Part shown: piece after piece, positions 60,606-64,000 of the stretch | Position numbering within the stretch: position 1 is the stretch's first letter | How the letters are laid out: each line of letters opens with the position of its first letter | NCBI GenBank assembly: GCA_038216655.1 | Contig: JBBQPZ010000002.1 | Location: 1 to 64,000 of the forward strand | Origin: JAFDWR01 sp038216655 | GTDB taxonomy: Bacteria; Armatimonadota; Fimbriimonadia; Fimbriimonadales; Fimbriimonadaceae | DNA: 64,000 bases | Reading direction: 5' to 3' | Position numbers and translations under genes: made by a program | Notes under the pieces: generated by a model | Database searches by the model: none | What the model was told of the DNA's origin: nothing | What the model saw: the letters and a program-made list of their open reading frames with translations, nothing else

Positions 60606-61019
60606 ATGAGGCAGTCCTGGGTGTACATCATTGCGAGCAAGCATTGGACCCTGTACATCGGCGTGACCAGCGAACTGGAACAACGGGTGTGGCAGCACAA
60701 AACAAAGCTCGCGAAGGGCTTTAGCGCCAAATACAACTGCAATCGGCTGGTCTACTTTCACATCGAGAACGCGATCAGGAGAGAGAAACAGCTCAGAGGT
60801 TGGGTTCGCGCCAAGAAGCTCCGTTTAATTCAGATAGCCAACCCAGACCTGGAGGACCTGGCTCTTGATTGGTTGAAGGAGTCCGAAATCCGAGTTGCTT
60901 TACTGGAAAATACTTCTGAGCGGTCGGCCCACCCCGCCCCCTCCGTCATCCTGAGCGAGCCCGCTCAGGATGACGGCACATTCGGCTCCGAGATGGCTAA
61001 GGAGAGACTCGAAACTTGA
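60606..61019 (+). CDS. GIY-YIG domain protein with repeat-derived C-terminus
   Basis: 137 aa. The first 95 residues are a single-domain GIY-YIG nuclease-like protein of the UPF0213/YhbQ type: WVYIIASKHWTLYIGVTSELEQRVWQHK, AKYNCNRLVYFHIENAIRREKQLRGWVRAKKLRLI. The first Tyr pair and the Arg (QRV) of the active site are present, as is the Glu in REKQL. The last 25 residues include APSVILSEPAQDDG, encoded by a 34-bp palindrome of repeat family II (60943-60976). The tail is therefore acquired, and the original stop was probably earlier. Confidence 0.85.
   Translation: MRQSWVYIIASKHWTLYIGVTSELEQRVWQHKTKLAKGFSAKYNCNRLVYFHIENAIRREKQLRGWVRAKKLRLIQIANPDLEDLALDWLKESEIRVALLENTSERSAHPAPSVILSEPAQDDGTFGSEMAKERLET
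60943..60976. repeat. Family II minimal palindrome inside the GIY-YIG gene
   Basis: CCGTCATCCTGAGCG, loop AGCC, CGCTCAGGATGACGG: a perfect 15-bp stem with a 4-base loop made only of the family II termini. Confidence 0.9.
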
Positions 61020-61131
61020 CGAGCCCCCACCTGCGGCGGAAGCGTTGGCTAACCCGAACCAACCCGAACCAAATCCGATCAAATGCAGGGCTAATCCGAC
61101 TAACGGCCCACCAGGCTCGGGGCGGCCGGTG

Positions 61132-61137
61132 TAAAGT
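61132..61137 (+). promoter_or_regulatory. -10 box TAAAGT of the ABC operon, leaderless
   Basis: TAAAGT lies 7 bases before the GTG at 61145. Confidence 0.55.
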
Positions 61138-61144
61138 AGCACCC

Positions 61145-62059
61145 GTGGCCGTCGCATCGATTCGCAACCTAACCGTTCGATACGGCAGTTTCACGGCTCT
61201 CAACGACTTCTCCGTCGAGATCCCTGAGGGCGCAACCGGACTTTTGGGACCCAACGGGGCCGGAAAGACCACCCTTCTCAAGACCCTTCTCGGCTTCATC
61301 AAACCCGCCGCCGGCGGCGGCGAAGTCGTCGGCTGCGACATCGTCGCGTCGCCGCGCGAGATTCGCCAACGCGTCGGGTTGATGCCCGAGCAAGACTGCC
61401 ACATTCCCGGCATGAGCGCGGTGCAGTTCGTCGCCTACGCGGGCGAGCTCGCCGGGATGCCCGCCGATCAGAGCCTGAGACGCGCCCACGAAGTCCTCGA
61501 ATATTGCGGCCTTGGCGAGGCCCGCTACCGTAACGTCGAGACGTACTCGACGGGCATGAAGCAGCGCATCAAGCTTGCCCAAGCGCTCGTCCACGGTCCC
61601 AAGCTTCTCCTCCTTGACGAGCCGACCAACGGCCTCGACCCCGCCGGGCGCGAGGACATGCTCGACCTCGTCCGCTCCGTCTCCCACGGCAAAGGCGTGA
61701 ACGTGGTCGTCTGCTCCCACCTTCTGCCCGACATTGAGCGCGTCTGCGACCGTGTCATCGTCGTCCTCGGCGGCCATCTCCGCGCCCAAGGCACGATCAA
61801 AGACCTCAAGCGCATCGAGGGACACCCGATTGATGTCGAGCTCCGCGAGCCGAGCGACGCGTTCGTCCAGGCGGTTCAGCGGATGGGTGGGTCGCTCATG
61901 AACCACAGCGGCCACTGGTACCGAATTCAAGGCAAGGGAACCCCGTCCGACGCCGGACACCTCGCCCTCGCCGCCGCCCGGGAAGCGGGCGCGCAGGTGC
62001 GCGGCTTCCAAGTCGCCGAACGAACTCTCGAAGATGCGTTCCTGGAGGCGGTATCGTGA
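61145..62059 (+). CDS. ABC-2 transporter ATPase, first in operon
   Basis: 304 aa from GTG 61145 (MAVASIRNLTVRYGSF). Walker A is GLLGPNGAGKTTLLKT, the signature is YSTGMKQRIKLAQ, Walker B is LLLLDEPTNGLDPAG and the H-loop is VVCSHLLPD. The C-terminal 80 residues match the tail of this ATPase group. GTGA overlap couples it to the permease. A second, similar ATPase lies at the end of the window, so this may be a two-ATPase exporter or two adjacent systems. Confidence 0.92.
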   Translation: MAVASIRNLTVRYGSFTALNDFSVEIPEGATGLLGPNGAGKTTLLKTLLGFIKPAAGGGEVVGCDIVASPREIRQRVGLMPEQDCHIPGMSAVQFVAYAGELAGMPADQSLRRAHEVLEYCGLGEARYRNVETYSTGMKQRIKLAQALVHGPKLLLLDEPTNGLDPAGREDMLDLVRSVSHGKGVNVVVCSHLLPDIERVCDRVIVVLGGHLRAQGTIKDLKRIEGHPIDVELREPSDAFVQAVQRMGGSLMNHSGHWYRIQGKGTPSDAGHLALAAAREAGAQVRGFQVAERTLEDAFLEAVS

Positions 62060-63003
62060 GCTCCCCCATCCTAGACCTGAGCTACCGCCACTACGACGGC
62101 CCGCTCGAAGCGCCGATCCACCGATGGTGGGCGATCGCCAAGATGTCGATGCGCCTCGGCACCAAGAAGAAAGGCTTCTGGATCTGGTCCGCGCTGAGTG
62201 GCTACTGGTACCTGATCCTGATGGCGGTGTACTACTTCATCGACGCGTTCTCGCCGTCGCCGGCAGCCTCCCGTCAATTCTTTGCTCGCATCGTTTGGAA
62301 GGACCAGTTCCTCAACGCTTTCTCGATCGGCCAGTTGGTGTATTTCATCCTGGCGCTGCTCCTGGGAGTCGGCGCGATTGCCAACGACAACCGGGCCAAC
62401 GCGTTGCTGATCTACTTGAGTAAGCCTTGCACCAAGGCGGACTACATCATCGGGAAGTGGTTCGGGATCTTCATCCCGATCGTGATCGTCACCGCGGTGC
62501 CGACTTTCCTCTTCTTCATTTACGGGTGCCTCAGCTTCCGAAGCTACGGGTTTCTGACCCAAGACCCGTGGCTGTTCTTCCAGCTCATCGGGATGTGCCT
62601 GATCACCGGCTTCTTCCACGCGAGCGTCTCGCTGGGCATCTCGTCGATGTTCAACCAAGGCCGCATGGCCGGCGCGGCCTATGCGGGGGTCTACTTTTTG
62701 GGGCTCTTCTTCACGAAGGCGATGCAGATCATCCACATCGCGTCCCACGGCAAGGCTCCGAAAATCGTCGACTCGCTCTTCTATCTTTCGCCCGATGGCC
62801 TGCAGATCGCGATGGCGAAGCTCGTGTTAGGCACTGACGGGAGCCCGATCTTCCCGATCCAAGGCAACGGTCCGCAGGCGCGGATGCCGAACCCCATCCA
62901 TGCGCCCAACGGGTTCATCTTCACGCTCCTCTTCTTCGGCATCTGCGCCCTGTCTTTACTCGTCGCCTGGCGTCGGGTGAGAGCCGTTGAGGTGGTGGGC
63001 TGA
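62056..63003 (+). CDS. ABC-2 type permease
   Basis: 315 aa with GTG start overlapping the ATPase stop. A soluble N-terminus with LSYRHYDGPLEAPIHRWWAIAKMSMRL is followed by about six transmembrane segments (FWIWSALSGYWYLILMAVYYF, LVYFILALLLGVGAIANDN, FIPIVIVTAVPTFLFFIYG and others). NRANALLIYLSKPCTKADYIIGKWFG is a conserved cytosolic loop of ABC-2 membrane proteins. It forms the membrane channel with the adjacent ATPase. The substrate is unknown. Confidence 0.88.
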   Translation: MSSPILDLSYRHYDGPLEAPIHRWWAIAKMSMRLGTKKKGFWIWSALSGYWYLILMAVYYFIDAFSPSPAASRQFFARIVWKDQFLNAFSIGQLVYFILALLLGVGAIANDNRANALLIYLSKPCTKADYIIGKWFGIFIPIVIVTAVPTFLFFIYGCLSFRSYGFLTQDPWLFFQLIGMCLITGFFHASVSLGISSMFNQGRMAGAAYAGVYFLGLFFTKAMQIIHIASHGKAPKIVDSLFYLSPDGLQIAMAKLVLGTDGSPIFPIQGNGPQARMPNPIHAPNGFIFTLLFFGICALSLLVAWRRVRAVEVVG

Positions 63004-63188
63004 TGTGGGGTGAGCTCTTTACCGACATGATCGCCGCCGCGTTCACTTCGATGTTTAGGTTCGGCAGGTCGGACGATGAGATTGCCCATCTGAGGTCAAA
63101 GCGTACCGACTGGCTCGCCGGAAGAGCCCGGACGTCGGCCCCAAACCGAAAGCAACCCATCCCGGTCAAGCGGAGGTCGACTCCATGA
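63003..63188 (+). CDS. Small protein within the ABC operon
   Basis: 61 aa. The ATG at 63003 overlaps the permease stop (TGATG), and its own stop overlaps the next ATPase start (ATGA), so its position argues it is translated. MWGELFTDMIAAAFTSMFRFGRSDDEIAHLRSKRTDWLAGRART has an amphipathic N-terminal helix and a basic tail. No family is recognised. It could be a small subunit or only a coupling ORF. Confidence 0.6.
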   Translation: MWGELFTDMIAAAFTSMFRFGRSDDEIAHLRSKRTDWLAGRARTSAPNRKQPIPVKRRSTP

Positions 63189-64000
63189 TCACGATCACCA
63201 ACGCTTCGCGCTGGTACGGGCAGGTCATCGGCCTCAACGATGTCACCTGCGAGATCGGCCCCGGCCTCACCGCCCTCCTAGGCATGAACGGAGCCGGGAA
63301 GAGCACGATGCTTCGCATGATCACCGGTCAGATCAAGCCGACCACCGGTTCGATCACCGTGCTCGGCCAGGAGCCGTTCGCCAACCCCGAAGTCTATAAG
63401 CACATGGGCTACTGCCCGGAGATCGACAACTTCTACGAGCGGAAGACCGGTCGCCAGTTTGTCCACTACCTCGCCCGCCTCGCCGGATACTCGAACTCGG
63501 AAGCGAAGCAGCGCACCGAGGTGATGCTTGAGAAAGTCGGCATGTCCGACCGCGCGGATCGCAAGATCCATGGCTACTCGAAGGGCATGCGCCAGCGGAT
63601 CAAGCTCGCCCAGGCGATGATCCACGACCCCGAGATCATCCTGCTCGACGAGCCGCTCAACGGCCTCGACCCGGTCGGGCGTCGCGAATACATCAGCCTT
63701 CTTCACGACCTGGCGGTCGAGGGCAAGACCGTGCTCGTCTCCTCGCACATCCTGTACGAGGTTGAGACGATGACCAAGTCGATCCTCTTGCTTCATCGCG
63801 GACGCCTCCTCGCGACCGGCGACCTGCGCGTGATCCGCGGCCTGATCGACAAGCATCCGCACCGGATTCGAATCGAAACCGACGAACCGCGCCGCGCCGC
63901 CGAGCTGCTCGCTCCCCTGCCCAATATCGTCAGCCTAAGATTCGAACCAAAGGAAGCGGGAATCGAGCTCGAGGTGCGCGACGCCGACGCCTTCTACACC
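63185..64000 (+). CDS. ABC transporter ATPase, second in operon (runs off the window)
   Basis: At least 272 aa; no stop before 64000. MITITNASRWYGQVIGLNDVTCEIGPGLTALLGMNGAGKSTMLRMITG contains Walker A, YSKGMRQRIKLAQAMIHDPEIILLDEPLNGLDPVG contains signature and Walker B, and VLVSSH is the H-loop. It resembles the ATPase at 61145. The ATG lies inside the stop of the small ORF, so all four genes are translated as one coupled operon; a second permease probably follows outside the window. Confidence 0.92.
   Translation, partial: MITITNASRWYGQVIGLNDVTCEIGPGLTALLGMNGAGKSTMLRMITGQIKPTTGSITVLGQEPFANPEVYKHMGYCPEIDNFYERKTGRQFVHYLARLAGYSNSEAKQRTEVMLEKVGMSDRADRKIHGYSKGMRQRIKLAQAMIHDPEIILLDEPLNGLDPVGRREYISLLHDLAVEGKTVLVSSHILYEVETMTKSILLLHRGRLLATGDLRVIRGLIDKHPHRIRIETDEPRRAAELLAPLPNIVSLRFEPKEAGIELEVRDADAFYT

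Overview
The window is GC-rich (lower in the transposon at its left end) and reads as chromosome of a bacterium with a two-membrane envelope: it has a TamB-like protein, TatC, a lipoprotein, a lytic transglycosylase and sigma-54. A DUF1800-DUF1501 pair, many Tat/Sec-exported proteins of unknown function and frequent leaderless promoters would fit Armatimonadota (Fimbriimonadia-like). That assignment is an inference; there is no rRNA or other phylogenetic anchor here, and I found no tRNA gene.

Layout. 1-307: microsatellite and a palindromic intergenic repeat. 308-4351: a complete IS1595-type transposon with 26-bp perfect terminal inverted repeats and an 8-bp target duplication. It carries a NotI-like restriction endonuclease, a C5-cytosine methyltransferase, a ribbon-helix-helix-like regulator flanked by two matching operator-like palindromes, and a small gene with its own terminator. 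It sits directly against the -10 box of an alpha/beta hydrolase gene. 4367-16144: hydrolase, ABC ATPase, a frameshifted fpg, a lipoprotein, pcrA/uvrD helicase, a Gly-rich exported protein, tatC and an MrfA-like helicase. 16122-25592: subtilase, a membrane protein, DUF1800-DUF1501, rpoN, nitroreductase, acyltransferase. 25819-37940 (minus strand): purA, a cluster of exported unknowns, a lytic transglycosylase, a UshA-like protein lacking metal ligands, a giant TamB-like protein and lipA. 38605-49621: a tandem paralogue pair with a third remnant, aroF, a CPBP protease, a frameshifted ppc, DUF58 and RDD proteins. 49622-53574: a possible origin region, recF, dciA-like DUF721 and comEC in two frames. 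53846-64000: DinB-like protein, HD-domain protein, FAD oxidoreductase, alaS with in-frame palindromes, a GIY-YIG protein and an ABC-2 transporter operon running off the end.

Two genome-wide habits stand out. First, many transcription units begin with a TANNNT box 5-7 bases before an ATG or GTG, which predicts leaderless mRNAs. Second, intergenic spaces are filled with at least three palindromic repeat families, often bordered by hexamer or octamer microsatellites that form mirror-image borders. Related hairpins have entered the coding sequence of alaS and the end of the GIY-YIG gene.

Four otherwise well-preserved genes (fpg, ppc, comEC and probably the start of tamB) each appear broken by a single-base frame change. 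Either the assembly has indel errors or these are recent lesions.
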